From Paenibacillus apiarius (GTDB lineage: Bacteria > Bacillota > Bacilli > Paenibacillales > Paenibacillaceae): a DNA stretch of 64,000 bases. Numbering within the stretch: position 1 is the stretch's first letter; each line of letters begins with the position of its first letter. The translations under genes were made by a program, and so were the position numbers. The stretch lies in NCBI RefSeq assembly GCF_017052585.1, contig NZ_JAFFHZ010000001.1:5580001-5644000 (forward strand), read 5' to 3'. The notes beneath the pieces are model-generated. The model saw nothing but the letters and a program-made list of their open reading frames with translations, ran no database searches and had not been told where the DNA came from. Positions 18,343-26,735 of this stretch are shown here, piece by piece.

Positions 18343-18835
18343 ACTATACCTCTCAATTGGAGTAATTTGTTCGGTATGACTGAATGAATATTGACTCAAT
18401 AATAATGACCCTAATATGAAACAATTGTCAAGGTATTCCGTTAGCTGTTCACAATTATCCAAGCTGGCATGCAACCAACTCGGCTCAAAAGGATAAACCG
18501 TTGCAAGCGGAAAATAGGTAAGAGAACCTTTTCAGTGCAAAAAGTGATTTTATGCAGACGCGCCTGTACGCTTGATGGCGAAAGCATTGGACTTGACGAT
18601 GGATGTGCAGGACAAAAACGGCCAACTCGTTGTCGGTTTGGTCAAATTATAAGCGAGTATAACAGAGGCCTTTCTCTGGGCACAGTGCAATGTAATTCCA
18701 GAGCAAAGGCCTTGATATGTATAGAGTGAGTGAATTCTTGTAAATTGTCCGAAATTACAGTTTACTTTCCTGAAATAGCAGTTACAATATAAGTGAGTAA
18801 TCACTCATTTTCGGAAGAGGAGGACTTTTAAAACC
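18343..18835. other. Intergenic region with hairpin
   Basis: This stretch separates coaA from the ABC exporter. It holds a long hairpin at 18666-18712 (AGGCCTTT-CTCTGG paired with CCAGAG-C-AAAGGCCT), a weak coding-like 25-codon frame at 18575-18652 without a ribosome binding site, and the exporter promoter with its palindrome at the right end. Confidence 0.5.
18794..18807. promoter_or_regulatory. TetR-type operator at exporter promoter
   Basis: The palindrome TGAGTAATCACTCA overlaps the predicted transcription start, just after a TTTACT-N16-TACAAT promoter. TetR proteins of this kind often bind TGAGT-type inverted repeats. The convergent TetR gene at 20757-21419 is the likely partner (inference). 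Confidence 0.6.
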
Positions 18836-19585
18836 ATGGATTCGACTATAAGAGTCAAGCAAATCAGCAAGCGCTATTCAAAAAAAGAGGTTCTCGACAA
18901 TGTCGATTTGACGGTGAGAGCGGGGGAGATCTATGGCCTTATCGGGCCGTCGGGCGCAGGGAAAACGACGCTCGTAAAACTCATCGTAGGCATGGACTCT
19001 GCCTCCAAAGGGGCAGTCGAAGTACTGGACGTGCCCATTCCCAACTTGAACGTGCTGCAGAAGATGGGGTATATGGCGCAATCAGATGCTTTATACCCGG
19101 AATTGACCGGGGAAGAGAATTTGTCTTTTTTTGCTTCACTGTTCAAGCTAAAAAAAGACGATCGGACAAAACGAATTGCCTATGCGGCCGAATTGGTGCA
19201 GCTGACGCCGCATTTGTCCAAAAAGGTTAGAGCGTATTCGGGCGGGATGAAGCGCAGGCTGTCTCTCGCCATCGCCTTGGTGCATGATCCGCAAGTTCTC
19301 GTGCTGGACGAACCGACAGTAGGCATCGACCCGGAGTTGAGGCTATCCATATGGGAGGAGTTATACCGGTTGAAACAAGAGGGGAAGACGATATTGGTCA
19401 CCACGCATGTGATGGATGAAGCGGAGAGATGTGATCGTCTCGCGATGGTGCGGGACGGGAAGCTGTTGACGCATGGTACGCCATCCGAGTTAAAAAGCCA
19501 TTTCGGCATCAGCAGCTTGGAAGAAGTATTCATCAAGGCGGGAGGAAGCACATATGAGAACCATGGCACTAGTCAAACGTATTAG
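18836..19585 (+). CDS. ABC exporter ATP-binding protein
   Basis: A 249-residue ATPase. Walker A is GPSGAGKTT (about residue 38), the signature is YSGGMKRRLSLAIAL, Walker B is VLVLDEPT, and the switch is VTTHVMDEA. This domain set matches the DrrA/YhfI-type exporters of drugs or lipids. It overlaps the permease gene by 32 bp, and the start ATG follows AGAGGAGG. The TGAGT palindrome upstream points to TetR control. Confidence 0.92.
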   Translation: MDSTIRVKQISKRYSKKEVLDNVDLTVRAGEIYGLIGPSGAGKTTLVKLIVGMDSASKGAVEVLDVPIPNLNVLQKMGYMAQSDALYPELTGEENLSFFASLFKLKKDDRTKRIAYAAELVQLTPHLSKKVRAYSGGMKRRLSLAIALVHDPQVLVLDEPTVGIDPELRLSIWEELYRLKQEGKTILVTTHVMDEAERCDRLAMVRDGKLLTHGTPSELKSHFGISSLEEVFIKAGGSTYENHGTSQTY

Positions 19586-20654
19586 TGAGCAAATGCTGCG
19601 CGACAAACGGACGCTTGCGTTGATGATGGCGGCCCCCTTAATCATCTTAACGCTCGTGCATTTTCTTTTTACCGGAGATTCGGCCGCCAGCTTGAAACTG
19701 GGATTGGTCAGCGCCGATCATTCATTGGTTCAACAATTGAAGGAGAAGGATATCGCAATCATTGAATACGATCATATTGAAGATGCAAAGCAGACGATAG
19801 CCGCAGATGAACTGGATGGATTGCTGCAAATCGAGAGAGAACATGTCAGCCTGACGCTGAAAAATGAGGATCCATCCAAGACGAAAGCCCTGCAAATGCA
19901 AGTCCAACAAACGTTAGCTTCCAAGGCAGCCAAGGAACAGGCGGCTAAGATTGGCACAAGCTTGCATGGAGCAACGAACAGGCCCTCAGCGGGTGCCTCC
20001 GAAGCGAGCGCGCCTCAGATCGATACCGCATACGTGTACGGCAATGCGGATACTTCGTTTTTCGATGTGTTGAGCCCTATTTTGGTCGGCTTTTTCGTCT
20101 TCTTCTTTGTCTTTCTCATCTCGGGAATAGCCCTGCTGCGGGAACGGACGACAGGCACGCTGGATAGGCTGATGTCCACGCCAATACGGCGGGGTGAAAT
20201 CGTGGCGGGTTACTTGCTCGGATACGGCTTGTTCGCTGTGCTTCAGACGCTTATTGTTGTTTTTTATTCGGTCAAAGTATTGGGTATCGTGCTTGTCGGC
20301 TCCATCTGGAGCGTCATTGTCATCAATTTGCTGCTTGCCCTGGTCGCTTTATCATTAGGCATATTGTTGTCCGCGTTTGCGAATTCGGAATTCCAGATGG
20401 TGCAGTTCATACCGGTTGTCGTTATTCCGCAAGTATTTTTCGCGGGTATTTTTCCGGTAGAGGGGATGGCGGACTGGCTGCAAATCATCGCCAGATTCAT
20501 GCCGATGTATTATGGCGGAGAGGCTCTGCAAGCCGTTATGTATAAAGGGCTGGGATTAAGTGATATTAGCAGTGATTTGATTGTGCTCTGCGGTATTTCA
20601 CTATTTTTCATCGTTCTGAATGTGTTTGCTTTGCGTAAGTACCGTAAGATTTGA
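19554..20654 (+). CDS. ABC-2 type exporter permease
   Basis: A 366-residue permease with one N-terminal helix (residues 22-40), a long extracytoplasmic domain (about 45-165), and five C-terminal helices starting FFDVLSPILVGFFVFFFVFL. RERTTGTLDRLMSTPI is the characteristic ABC-2 coupling region. It pairs with the overlapping ATPase to form an exporter, presumably as a dimer; the substrate is not predictable. Confidence 0.92.
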   Translation: MRTMALVKRISEQMLRDKRTLALMMAAPLIILTLVHFLFTGDSAASLKLGLVSADHSLVQQLKEKDIAIIEYDHIEDAKQTIAADELDGLLQIEREHVSLTLKNEDPSKTKALQMQVQQTLASKAAKEQAAKIGTSLHGATNRPSAGASEASAPQIDTAYVYGNADTSFFDVLSPILVGFFVFFFVFLISGIALLRERTTGTLDRLMSTPIRRGEIVAGYLLGYGLFAVLQTLIVVFYSVKVLGIVLVGSIWSVIVINLLLALVALSLGILLSAFANSEFQMVQFIPVVVIPQVFFAGIFPVEGMADWLQIIARFMPMYYGGEALQAVMYKGLGLSDISSDLIVLCGISLFFIVLNVFALRKYRKI

Positions 20655-20672
20655 GCGTGGCAATCAGTCAGT

Positions 20673-20740
20673 GGCGCCGCTTCCACGCTGGAACGGCGCC
20701 TTCAATTCAAGAAACCGCCACGCGGCATCTCCGTGGCGGT
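20673..20740. terminator. Tandem hairpins between convergent genes
   Basis: Two stems, GGCGCCG/CGGCGCC at 20673-20700 and ACCGCCACG/CGTGGCGGT at 20714-20740, separate the exporter from the convergent TetR gene. Confidence 0.65.
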
Positions 20741-20756
20741 CCGATTGTGCGGTTAT

Positions 20757-21419
20757 TTATGGCGCCAAAGCTTTCATTATAAACGTAATGGTTGCCTCGC
20801 GCTCCAACCTGTCGTCCCAGCCCGAATCATCCCGCATGCCAAAGGTCGCCCGAGTCAAAATATATCCCGCGATAATGGAGACGGTGAGGCGTATGATTGT
20901 TCCTGTCGGGAGATTGACTAATTTCCCTTCAGCCTGGAATTTGCGAATGACAGCCTCCACGCGCTCTTTAACTTGCGACACAATTACTTTCTGCAGCTGC
21001 GCATGCAGTTCAGGGTGAAAGGGGAGCTCTTGCATTACGATTTTGAACAGGCTCACATTTTTTTGTAAAAATTCAATGCGGTTCTCTATCAGCGCCCGGA
21101 GAAACTGCTCAAAGCTGTCATATGGTGAATCCAGCACATCCCGGAACTCGCGTAGCAGGAATGGAGTAATGAGCTGTACTAAGGATGGATCTACGATAGA
21201 CAGCAGCAAGTCTTTTTTTGTTTTATAATGACGAAAAATAGTTCCTTCCGCAACACCTGCACGTTGCGCGATTTCGCTAGTGGAGGACGCGGCATATCCT
21301 TTTTCTGCGAACACTTCGATAGCTGCTCGCAAAATTCGGGCTTGCTTCTCCGTCATTTTGCCGCCGGAAGAACCGGCTGACAGCAATTCTTCTACCCACG
21401 GCTCGACCGTCTCCGTCAT
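20757..21419 (-). CDS. TetR-family repressor
   Basis: A 220-residue regulator. The helix-turn-helix is clear (ILRAAIEVFAEKGYAASSTS, then AGVAEGTIFRHYKTKKDLL). ATG 21419 follows AAGGAG with good spacing and is preferred to the longer frame. It lies convergent to the ABC exporter genes, whose promoter has a matching palindrome, so it probably represses them until a substrate binds. Confidence 0.9.
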   Translation of the reverse strand: MTETVEPWVEELLSAGSSGGKMTEKQARILRAAIEVFAEKGYAASSTSEIAQRAGVAEGTIFRHYKTKKDLLLSIVDPSLVQLITPFLLREFRDVLDSPYDSFEQFLRALIENRIEFLQKNVSLFKIVMQELPFHPELHAQLQKVIVSQVKERVEAVIRKFQAEGKLVNLPTGTIIRLTVSIIAGYILTRATFGMRDDSGWDDRLEREATITFIMKALAP

Positions 21420-21488
21420 TTCTGGCAACTCCTTACTGTAATGAATCCGTGCACACTTCCGTAATCTTACCATAATCCGATAGGATTG

Positions 21489-22184
21489 TTAACTTGAGCG
21501 GAGAGGTCTGCAATTCTCAATCGCCGTGCCGCCATTGTTATTTGAAGCCTTTATCGGCATAATCGGCGCAAGCAGCTGCAATATGTCCAGAGGAGTTCGC
21601 ATCTTGTAACGGATATGTCCGGATATGTCCGTCTTGCAGCCCCAGGAGGCCAAGGCAAAATCGATGCCCGCTCCGCGAGCAGCTTCCATATCGTATCTTG
21701 TATCGCCAATGTAGATGGCTTCCGCCGGATCCAATTCGTACTTTTCTATAAAGGCCAGCAGTGGTTCCGGATGAGGCTTGTGGCGCAGCGTATCATCGGC
21801 GCATATGACATGCGGAACATAGGTGCTTAATCCGAACGGCACAAAGTCGTCGATCAATTCCTGCCGGGTCTTCGAGGTCACGATTCCTGTCGGAATGGTT
21901 AACTCATGCAGCGTTTTGAGCACATGTTCGATACCTGGAAATACGTTCATCAGATGTGAGTATTCCTGCAAATATTGATTCCACTTTGCGTCCACTTTGT
22001 CAATCTCTTTCACTTCAAGCTTCATCAGCGCGTCACGGCCGGGAATACCGAGTATGAAATGCAGCTGTCCGTCTTCATACACCTCTCCCAGTTCTTCATA
22101 TAACACTTGCTTCAATGACGCGATAAGCGCTTGTTCCGTGTCAATCAGGGTACCGTCAACATCGAATATGATGCAATTATACAA
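21489..22184 (-). CDS. HAD-superfamily phosphatase (PpaX/Gph-like)
   Basis: A hydrolase of about 231 residues with CIIFDVDGTLIDTE (motif I nucleophile Asp), GIVTSKTRQEL (motif II), KPHPEPLL (motif III Lys) and IYIGDTRYDMEAARGAG (motif IV). A helical cap sits between motifs I and II. TTG 22184 is chosen because AGGAGG lies eight to nine bases upstream and the HAD fold begins immediately after. It may hydrolyse pyrophosphate or small phosphoesters. It is divergent from the LysR gene. Confidence 0.88.
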   Translation of the reverse strand: MYNCIIFDVDGTLIDTEQALIASLKQVLYEELGEVYEDGQLHFILGIPGRDALMKLEVKEIDKVDAKWNQYLQEYSHLMNVFPGIEHVLKTLHELTIPTGIVTSKTRQELIDDFVPFGLSTYVPHVICADDTLRHKPHPEPLLAFIEKYELDPAEAIYIGDTRYDMEAARGAGIDFALASWGCKTDISGHIRYKMRTPLDILQLLAPIMPIKASNNNGGTAIENCRPLRSS

Positions 22185-22347
22185 TTGTTCATCCTCCTGT
22201 TCCGCAGACTTTCTTTGCGCAAGATAAGTGTCTCGCTGGCTTTGTCTCATTATATTTGCTAGCATTGAATTTGTATAACGAATATATCGCATGGTAACAA
22301 TCGATTTATTCGATTATAAAGAAAAGGTTAAGGGGGTGAGCTGACAG

Positions 22348-23220
22348 ATGGATATTGAGCAATTGGAAGCTTTTTTAGCTGTGGTCAAGAGCAAGAACTT
22401 TACCAAAAGCGCGGAGAGCCTGCATGTGGCTCAATCGACGGTAACTTCAAGAATCAAGACATTGGAGGAGTTGATGGGGACTGCGTTATTAATAAGAAAC
22501 AATAAACACGTCGCTCTAACCCAGGCAGGGCTGTCCTTTTTGCCATATGCGGAGAGGATGATGTCTTTGTATGAGGCAAGCAAAGAGGCATTGAAATTGC
22601 AACAGAAGTATTCCGAAAGATTTGTGCTCGGGGGACCTACATCTGCTTGGATGTATATATTCGGAGACCAACTGCGAGATTTCCAGCGGAATAATCCCGC
22701 GATTGCTTGCGAGTTATTGACGCATTCATCAGAGAATACATTGGAGAAAGTCATTGACGGTATTATTCATGTCGGCATTGCCTATATGAAACCGCGTCAT
22801 CCGAGATTGGCGGTTCATCATATTATCGAAGATGATTATGTTTTTGTCGCGCGGCAGCAGCTCGCTCGTAAGCTCACGCTGGAAGATTTGCACCGCTCGA
22901 ATTTTGTGTTGAATGACTGGGGCAAGCCCTTTATGGATTGGTTCTACAATGAAATGGGCGAGAGGTATATGCCTGCCTTCAAGATGAATCAGACGACGAT
23001 AGTCATAAAGCGATGTCTCGAGGAGAATTGGTTTACCCTCATCCCCAAATCGATTGTAAAGAATTATATAGAAAATAAAGACCTTCATATTTTGGACCAC
23101 GAGTTAGCATGGCAGCCTCCTAAGCACAATGTGTACGCGGTAACGTTAAAAACAATTAAAAACTCGAACCTGGCCATTTCTATTGCAGAACTGTTGGCTA
23201 GTCTGTATGCTGCCCGGTAA
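22348..23220 (+). CDS. LysR-family transcriptional regulator
   Basis: A 290-residue regulator with a standard N-terminal helix-turn-helix (FLAVVKSKNFTKSAESLHVA, then QSTVTSRIKTLEELMGT) and a LysR substrate-binding domain. The ATG follows AGGGGGTG. It is divergent from the HAD phosphatase, separated by 163 bp. No metabolic partner gene makes its target obvious. Confidence 0.9.
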   Translation: MDIEQLEAFLAVVKSKNFTKSAESLHVAQSTVTSRIKTLEELMGTALLIRNNKHVALTQAGLSFLPYAERMMSLYEASKEALKLQQKYSERFVLGGPTSAWMYIFGDQLRDFQRNNPAIACELLTHSSENTLEKVIDGIIHVGIAYMKPRHPRLAVHHIIEDDYVFVARQQLARKLTLEDLHRSNFVLNDWGKPFMDWFYNEMGERYMPAFKMNQTTIVIKRCLEENWFTLIPKSIVKNYIENKDLHILDHELAWQPPKHNVYAVTLKTIKNSNLAISIAELLASLYAAR

Positions 23221-23373
23221 AAACAGAAGTGTCTGGAAGCAGGCATGAGCTTCACAAGCACGGCTGTTGTGGCTATTGAGCTTATACAGCAATGCGACAT
23301 GGAATAGGTCTATCTCGAAAGTTAGCGGAATACAATGCGTTCGATTGGTTATGACGTTTTGTTCATATAGAAG

Positions 23374-23408
23374 CGGGTTCGCGTAGCGTCGCAGAACTCG
23401 TTTTTTTT
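23374..23408 (+). terminator. Probable terminator after LysR gene
   Basis: A hairpin (CGGGTTC-GCG paired with CGC-A-GAACTCG) followed by a T8 tract. The rest of the 23221-23516 gap shows no gene. Confidence 0.6.
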
Positions 23409-23479
23409 GCGGTTGAAGCTGATATAGAAATATGCCCCATTGGGTAATGCAGCGAGGTTGACATATGAGGCGACATTTT

Positions 23480-23500
23480 TTATATTTAAACTAAGTATAA
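23480..23500. promoter_or_regulatory. 21-bp palindrome upstream of Fur/PerR gene
   Basis: An AT-rich imperfect palindrome (8 of 10 symmetric pairs match) with core TTAAACTAA flanked by TTATA-type arms, ending a few bases before the regulator's ribosome binding site. Read on the bottom strand it is identical at 18 of 21 positions to the element upstream of trxB, which strongly suggests a shared operator. The binding protein is inferred to be the adjacent Fur/PerR-family product. Confidence 0.65.
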
Positions 23501-23516
23501 AAATGGAGGTATCCTC

Positions 23517-23921
23517 ATGGCCCGCAAAGGAATGTTAACGACCCCGCGTAAAACGATATATGATATCGTATCTCATTCATCAGATCACCCGACCGCATCT
23601 GACGTCATGGATCGACTCAAGGAACGCGGATATAGCTTCGCCTACGCGACGGTATATAATTCGCTCCGCTACTTGACAAAGGAAGGACTCATTCGCGAGT
23701 TGAAGCTGGAAGGTGACGCAAGCCGCTATGATGCGCGCACGGATGATCACCAGCATGTCGTATGCGTGAAGTGCGGCCGGGTGGAGGAAGTATGCATCGC
23801 GACGCCCAAGGAGTGGTTGGAGCGCATTGCCGAGGAGACGGGGTTCGCCATTGCGGAAGAGGAGTTTCTATTCAAAGGAGTGTGTGCGGCGTGCAGCGAT
23901 TCGAAGAAAACAACCCAATAA
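23517..23921 (+). CDS. Fur/PerR-family metalloregulator
   Basis: A 134-residue repressor. The winged helix (TASDVMDRLKERGYSFAYAT, then VYNSLRYLTKEGLIREL) is followed by the dimer domain with YDARTDDHQHVVC, carrying the Asp/His regulatory-metal ligands, and two CxxC zinc pairs (CVKC and CAAC). His in SSDHPTASD, Asp in SRYDART and the two His of DDHQH match PerR positions, but the ligand equivalent to Asp104 of B. subtilis PerR aligns with Glu (GRVEEV). Peroxide or iron sensing is therefore open. The operon context with peroxiredoxin supports a redox role. Confidence 0.88.
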   Translation: MARKGMLTTPRKTIYDIVSHSSDHPTASDVMDRLKERGYSFAYATVYNSLRYLTKEGLIRELKLEGDASRYDARTDDHQHVVCVKCGRVEEVCIATPKEWLERIAEETGFAIAEEEFLFKGVCAACSDSKKTTQ

Positions 23922-24628
23922 ATGATAGCGCAACTGGTTCTGCAACGAGCTTCGAAGAGGGGCAGTTCTGCGAGACGACACGGCGTGTCGTCATCGTCAG
24001 CCCGTTTCCGGCGTCGATTCGTTCACTGTTCGTCGCTCTTACTATTCGTTGTTATGATGTTCTGCTGTTCCATCAAGAGCAAGATCCTGTCCTGCAGGCG
24101 ATGAACAGCGACTTAATCATCGTCGATCGGACGCGGACCGTTCCTGCCGACAAGTCGGCTTCCATTCCCGGCAATCATCGCTCCGTTCTCGTTCTGCACG
24201 GTGAAGGAGTGGATTCCGATTCGCAAGGCAAAGAGGTTCTGCCGTGGCCTTGTCCGATTGATGCAGCTTTATCCAAAATCGAGGAATTGGTAAACTCGAA
24301 CGATGCCTTGCAGCCGATGGATGGCAATGAACAATTGCGGTTCAAGGATGTGGTTGTCGATTTGAAACGTTTTATCGTCCTTAAAGCAGGAACGAAAATC
24401 GACCTGACCCGCACCGAATTCGATTTGCTTAAAGGGCTATTGTTAAGAGGCGGGGGCGTGATGACGAGACAGGAAATTATGGAGTTTGTATGGGGAGAAA
24501 ATTATTTCGGCGGCAGCAATTCCGTCGACGTTCATATTAAAAGCTTGCGCCAGAAGCTGGGGGATGCCCCCAAGAATCCAAAATATATCGTTACCGTAAG
24601 AGGAATTGGCTACCGGATCGCTGATTAA
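23891..24628 (+). CDS. Atypical OmpR-type response regulator
   Basis: A protein of 245 residues. Residues 25-140 resemble a receiver domain (RRVVIVSPFPASIRSLFVAL, then SDLIIVDRTRT) but lack the acidic pair after the first strand (SP instead of DD), so classical phosphorylation is unlikely. Residues 150-245 are a winged helix (LTRTEFDLLKGLLLRGGGVM, then VDVHIKSLRQKLGD and RGIGYRI). GTG 23891 follows AAAGGAG by ten bases and overlaps the Fur/PerR gene by 31 bp, so the two are translationally coupled. No histidine kinase lies nearby. Confidence 0.8.
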   Translation: MQRFEENNPINDSATGSATSFEEGQFCETTRRVVIVSPFPASIRSLFVALTIRCYDVLLFHQEQDPVLQAMNSDLIIVDRTRTVPADKSASIPGNHRSVLVLHGEGVDSDSQGKEVLPWPCPIDAALSKIEELVNSNDALQPMDGNEQLRFKDVVVDLKRFIVLKAGTKIDLTRTEFDLLKGLLLRGGGVMTRQEIMEFVWGENYFGGSNSVDVHIKSLRQKLGDAPKNPKYIVTVRGIGYRIAD

Positions 24629-24633
24629 TCTTC

Positions 24634-24672
24634 ATGAACCCTTCATGTTATCTTCATGAAGGGTTCATTTTG
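24634..24672 (+). terminator. Intrinsic terminator
   Basis: A perfect 14-bp stem (ATGAACCCTTCATG / CATGAAGGGTTCAT) and TTTTG separate the regulator pair from the trxB operon. Confidence 0.8.
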
Positions 24673-24734
24673 TCTTCATCATACCTTCATGATGCGGCTT
24701 GGCATCGATGGTATGATGTTTTTGTAAGCATAAC

Positions 24735-24755
24735 TTATATTTAGTTTAAGTCTAA
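24735..24755. promoter_or_regulatory. 21-bp palindrome upstream of trxB
   Basis: Core TTAGTTTAA flanked by TTATA on the left and TAA on the right. It matches the bottom strand of the 23480-23500 element at 18 of 21 positions and sits 28 bp before the trxB ATG, a position where a bound repressor would block transcription. Confidence 0.65.
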
Positions 24756-24783
24756 ATTAGAGATAAATAATGGAGCTGATATC

Positions 24784-25710
24784 ATGTACAAAGCAGTAAT
24801 TGTCGGAACTGGACCTGCCGGACTGACCGCAGCCATTTACTTGGCCCGCGCGAACCTGAATCCTTTGATTATCGAAGGTCCTGAACCGGGCGGCCAGTTG
24901 ACCACGACCACTGAAGTCGAAAACTTCCCCGGCTTCCCCGATGGGATTATGGGGCCGGAATTAATGGACAATATGCGCAAGCAAGCGGAACGCTTTGGAG
25001 CCGAATTCCGTTCAGGATGGGTAAGTGAAACGGATCTGTCCCAACGGCCGTTTACGTTGACGGTTGATGGACTCGGCGAGATTCAGACAGAGACGTTGAT
25101 TGTGTCGACGGGCGCATCCGCGAAGTATCTCGGCATTCCCGGTGAGCGGGAGAATGTGGGGCGCGGCGTCAGCACATGTGCCACTTGTGATGGTTTCTTC
25201 TTCCGCAACAAGAAGATTATCGTCATCGGCGGAGGCGATTCGGCGATGGAGGAAGCTAATTTCTTGACACGCTTCGCTTCCGAGGTCGTTCTCGTCAATC
25301 GGCGCAACGAGCTGCGAGCTTCCAAAATCATGCAAGACCGGGCGCGCCAAAATGACAAAATCAGCTGGAGCTTGAACCGGACGCCGCTTGAGGTAATCGC
25401 AGGAGAACATGGCGTGACCGGCCTGAAGGTAATGAACAATGCTACCGGACAGGAAGAAATCATCGAGACGCAAGGTATCTTCGTAGCTATCGGACATACG
25501 CCGAACACGAAGTTCCTTGGCGGTCAGCTGACGACGGACGAGCACGGTTACCTGCTGGTCAATCCAGGCAATACGGCAACGAACGTTCCAGGCGTATTCG
25601 CTTGCGGAGACGTTCAAGATAACCGATATCGCCAGGCGATCAGCGCGGCCGGTACGGGTTGTATGGCGGCACTCGATTGTGAAAGATTCCTGGAATCCGT
25701 TCATTCGTAA
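24784..25710 (+). CDS. trxB: Thioredoxin reductase
   Basis: A 308-residue flavoprotein. The FAD loop is GTGPAGLTAAIYLARA, the redox-active CATC lies near residue 137, the NADPH loop is VIGGGDSAMEEA, and the C-terminal FAD block is VFACGDVQDNRYRQ. It reduces thioredoxin or the glutaredoxin-like product next door using NADPH. It is the first gene of a three-gene redox operon with 36-38-bp gaps. Because the downstream carrier is a CQYC protein, its partner may not be a classical thioredoxin. Confidence 0.95.
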   Translation: MYKAVIVGTGPAGLTAAIYLARANLNPLIIEGPEPGGQLTTTTEVENFPGFPDGIMGPELMDNMRKQAERFGAEFRSGWVSETDLSQRPFTLTVDGLGEIQTETLIVSTGASAKYLGIPGERENVGRGVSTCATCDGFFFRNKKIIVIGGGDSAMEEANFLTRFASEVVLVNRRNELRASKIMQDRARQNDKISWSLNRTPLEVIAGEHGVTGLKVMNNATGQEEIIETQGIFVAIGHTPNTKFLGGQLTTDEHGYLLVNPGNTATNVPGVFACGDVQDNRYRQAISAAGTGCMAALDCERFLESVHS

Positions 25711-25746
25711 TATTCCCATCTAGATGAAGATAAAGGAGAGAAATCA

Positions 25747-25992
25747 ATGTCCGCAAATGAAAAAGTAATCGTCTATTCCAGCACGCATTGCCAATATTGC
25801 ACGCAAGTCAAAAAGTTCCTGAACGATAAAGGCGTCGAATTCGAAGAGCGGAATATCGACAAGGACGAAACATATGCCGAGGAATTGTGGAACACAGGAA
25901 TGAGATCCGTACCGGTCACTGTCATCGGTGACGCCAAAATTCTTGGATTTAACCAAATCCAATTGAATAAAGCTCTGGCGGAACGCCCATAA
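25747..25992 (+). CDS. Glutaredoxin-like redox protein
   Basis: An 81-residue thioredoxin-fold protein with the active site CQYC near residue 16 (SSTHCQYCTQVKKFL) and the cis-proline TVP-type segment SVPVTVIGD. It resembles NrdH/YruB-type glutaredoxins that take electrons from thioredoxin reductase. Flanked by trxB and a peroxiredoxin, it is likely the electron carrier between them (inference). A strong AAAGGAGAG precedes it. Confidence 0.88.
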   Translation: MSANEKVIVYSSTHCQYCTQVKKFLNDKGVEFEERNIDKDETYAEELWNTGMRSVPVTVIGDAKILGFNQIQLNKALAERP

Positions 25993-26030
25993 AATATACG
26001 AAAATACGAAATGTAAAGAGGAGATAGCAA

Positions 26031-26621
26031 ATGACGCAACCAACATTTACGACAGCAGCCACGACAATGACGACTGTATATCCTTTTGCCAAAGTAGGCC
26101 TTCCTGCGCCTTCCTTCAACCTGCTCTCGACGAAGAATATCGAAACGCTCGAAGAGCGCATTTCACTAGAGGACTATCGCGGCAAATGGCTCGTGTTCTT
26201 CTTCTGGCCGTTTGACTTTACATTTGTATGCCCAACCGAAATCGTTGCTTTCAGCGACAGCTACGAGGAATTCAAGCAGCTTGATTGCGAGATTCTCGGC
26301 GCATCCGTGGACAGCATTCATACTCATCGCGCTTGGATTCAGACACCGCGTGATCACAACGGCATTGGTCCGATCAACTATCCAGTGGTATCCGACTTTA
26401 CGAAAGAGGTTGCCCATGCCTATGGTATTCTCGATGAAGAGACGGCAGCTGCGCATCGCGGCTTGTTCATCATCGATCCGGAGGGCATTCTCCGCTACCA
26501 AGTGGTGACCGATATGAACGTGGGCCGCAGCGTTGATGAAACGCTGCGCATTTTGCAGGCGCTCCAAGCGGGCGGTCTATGCCCTGCCAACTGGAGACCC
26601 GGCCAGAAAACATTAGGCTGA
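26031..26621 (+). CDS. 2-Cys peroxiredoxin (AhpC/TSA family)
   Basis: A 196-residue peroxidase. FTFVCPTE holds the peroxidatic Cys near residue 67, and GGLCPANW near 184 the resolving Cys. An HRGLFIIDPEGILRYQ block is typical of AhpC. It reduces hydrogen peroxide and organic peroxides and must be recycled by a reductant, likely the preceding two gene products. It ends the operon; a strong terminator follows. Confidence 0.93.
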   Translation: MTQPTFTTAATTMTTVYPFAKVGLPAPSFNLLSTKNIETLEERISLEDYRGKWLVFFFWPFDFTFVCPTEIVAFSDSYEEFKQLDCEILGASVDSIHTHRAWIQTPRDHNGIGPINYPVVSDFTKEVAHAYGILDEETAAAHRGLFIIDPEGILRYQVVTDMNVGRSVDETLRILQALQAGGLCPANWRPGQKTLG

Positions 26622-26639
26622 GGCATATACGCATTCATG

Positions 26640-26672
26640 GAAAATCCGCTCCTCTGAGCGGATTTTCATTTT
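26640..26672 (+). terminator. Intrinsic terminator
   Basis: A 12-bp stem (GAAAATCCGCTC / GAGCGGATTTTC) with a T-rich tail. Confidence 0.85.
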
Positions 26673-26735
26673 CATAAGCACAATACAGGCAACGGTTTTG
26701 CAGCCTAATATAGATAGCAGGCAGGAGGGTTTTGT

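Noticed and set aside
18343..18474. N-terminal extension of coaA
   Set aside because: Known CoaA proteins start near the ATG at 18342, which has its own GAGAGGT site.
18575..18652. 25-codon frame starting MAKALDLTMDVQDKNG
   Set aside because: It has no ribosome binding site and too little sequence to match a family; perhaps a relic.
23762..23890. Longer upstream version of the response regulator
   Set aside because: It lies out of frame within the Fur/PerR gene and has no ribosome binding site; GTG 23891 has one.
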